Part shown: one piece after another, positions 33,750 through 33,860 of the stretch
Position numbering within the stretch: position 1 is the first letter of the stretch
Layout: each line of letters opens with the position of its first letter
Assembly (NCBI GenBank): GCA_013204405.1
Contig: JABMNX010000033.1
Span: 1 to 33,860 of the forward strand
Direction: 5' to 3'
DNA length: 33,860 bases
DNA from: Candidatus Kaiserbacteria bacterium
GTDB lineage: Bacteria; Patescibacteriota; Minisyncoccia; Phycocordibacterales; JABMNX01
The notes under the pieces: generated by a model
Databases searched by the model: none
What the model was told of the DNA's origin: nothing
What the model saw: only the letters and a program-made list of their open reading frames with translations
Position numbers and translations under genes: made by a program

Positions 33750-33821
33750 TCAACAAAATATGCTTTGTTGAAGGGAGTCTTGTTGATATAATAGTTTCAT
33801 AGGTTCGCAACTATGAAACTA
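33750..33821 (+). promoter_or_regulatory. Promoter with two palindromic operators before the last gene
   Basis: TTTGTT (33764-33769), a 17-nt spacer and TATAAT (33787-33792) form a promoter. TCAACAAA-N6-TTTGTTGA (33750-33771) covers the -35. TAGTTTCATAG-N8-CTATGAAACTA (33792-33821) covers the transcription start and the ATG at 33813. This is a typical repressor-controlled layout. Confidence 0.6.
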
Positions 33822-33860
33822 ATAGAAGAACAAAGTGAAGTAAAAATAAGCAGAAGACAT
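33813..33860 (+). CDS. Start of a gene truncated by the window edge
   Basis: The ATG at 33813 begins MKLIEEQSEVKISRRH and the frame is open to the last base. The start lies in the right arm of an 11-bp inverted repeat and follows the TATAAT by 20 nt. The 16 visible residues are too few to identify the family; a self-regulating transcription factor would fit the operator but is only a guess. Confidence 0.5.
   Translation, partial: MKLIEEQSEVKISRRH

Overview
The window looks like an accessory, cell-envelope region of a low-GC Patescibacteria/CPR-type bacterium. This is inferred from several things: a Wzy/O-antigen-ligase-like protein with a TPR tail, very tight gene packing with 1-14 nt overlaps, few Shine-Dalgarno sequences, several -10 elements lying only 6-10 nt upstream of ATG (leaderless-type starts), and large families of lineage-specific proteins I cannot name. 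TGA is used as a true stop (positions 374-376 and 17645-17647), so the genetic code appears standard. I saw no rRNA, tRNA, CRISPR, IS element or integrase. No stretch over 300 nt lacks a gene.

Layout. 1-8842 (+): an eight-gene run of secreted or membrane-anchored, cysteine-rich proteins. The first is truncated by the window edge, the next two carry an N-terminal cupredoxin domain, and the last three are close paralogs with 14 conserved extracellular cysteines and an HGxGHG motif. 8862-10718 (-): a small membrane peptide ending FVGCGGFF and a ~528-aa exported protein of unrecognised 'family X'. 10811-13944 (+): a fourth 14-Cys paralog, then a 'half' PaaK-like pseudoenzyme and a PaaK-like adenylate-forming enzyme broken by a frameshift. 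13994-16415 (+): an SSS-like membrane protein with a G8 frameshift and a cytosolic family X member. 16464-16682 (-): a second membrane peptide ending FVGCGGFLE. 16796-20274 (+): half-PaaK, full PaaK and full PaaK; the middle gene contains an exactly inverted 175-bp piece. 20313-21893 (-): third family X member. 22084-25133: two convergent alkaline-phosphatase/sulfatase-superfamily proteins. 25123-28574 (-): another full, half and full PaaK triplet, in the order 28574 to 25123. 28678-29961 (+): HTTM (vitamin-K carboxylase-like) membrane protein. 29983-31232 (-): two small envelope proteins with a shared beta-rich repeat. 31316-33277 (+): O-antigen ligase/polymerase-like protein with TPRs. 33331-33704 (+): ArsR-type HTH with an A7 frameshift. 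33813 onward (+): start of another gene under a palindromic operator.

How it may fit together. The repeated association is (i) a small single-TM peptide with an invariant C-terminal FVGCGGF tail, (ii) a family X protein, (iii) a pair or triplet of PaaK-like proteins in which one partner has lost the ATP-binding loop, and (iv) exported disulfide-rich or phosphotransferase-like proteins. My inference is a cell-surface peptide or glycan modification system in which a carboxylate is activated in the cytosol and acts with exported partners. Its chemistry cannot be read from sequence alone. Four genes carry disruptions of the kind caused by slippage or inversion (TG repeat, G8, A7, 175-bp inversion). 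These are either phase-variation signatures, early decay, or consensus errors in the assembly.
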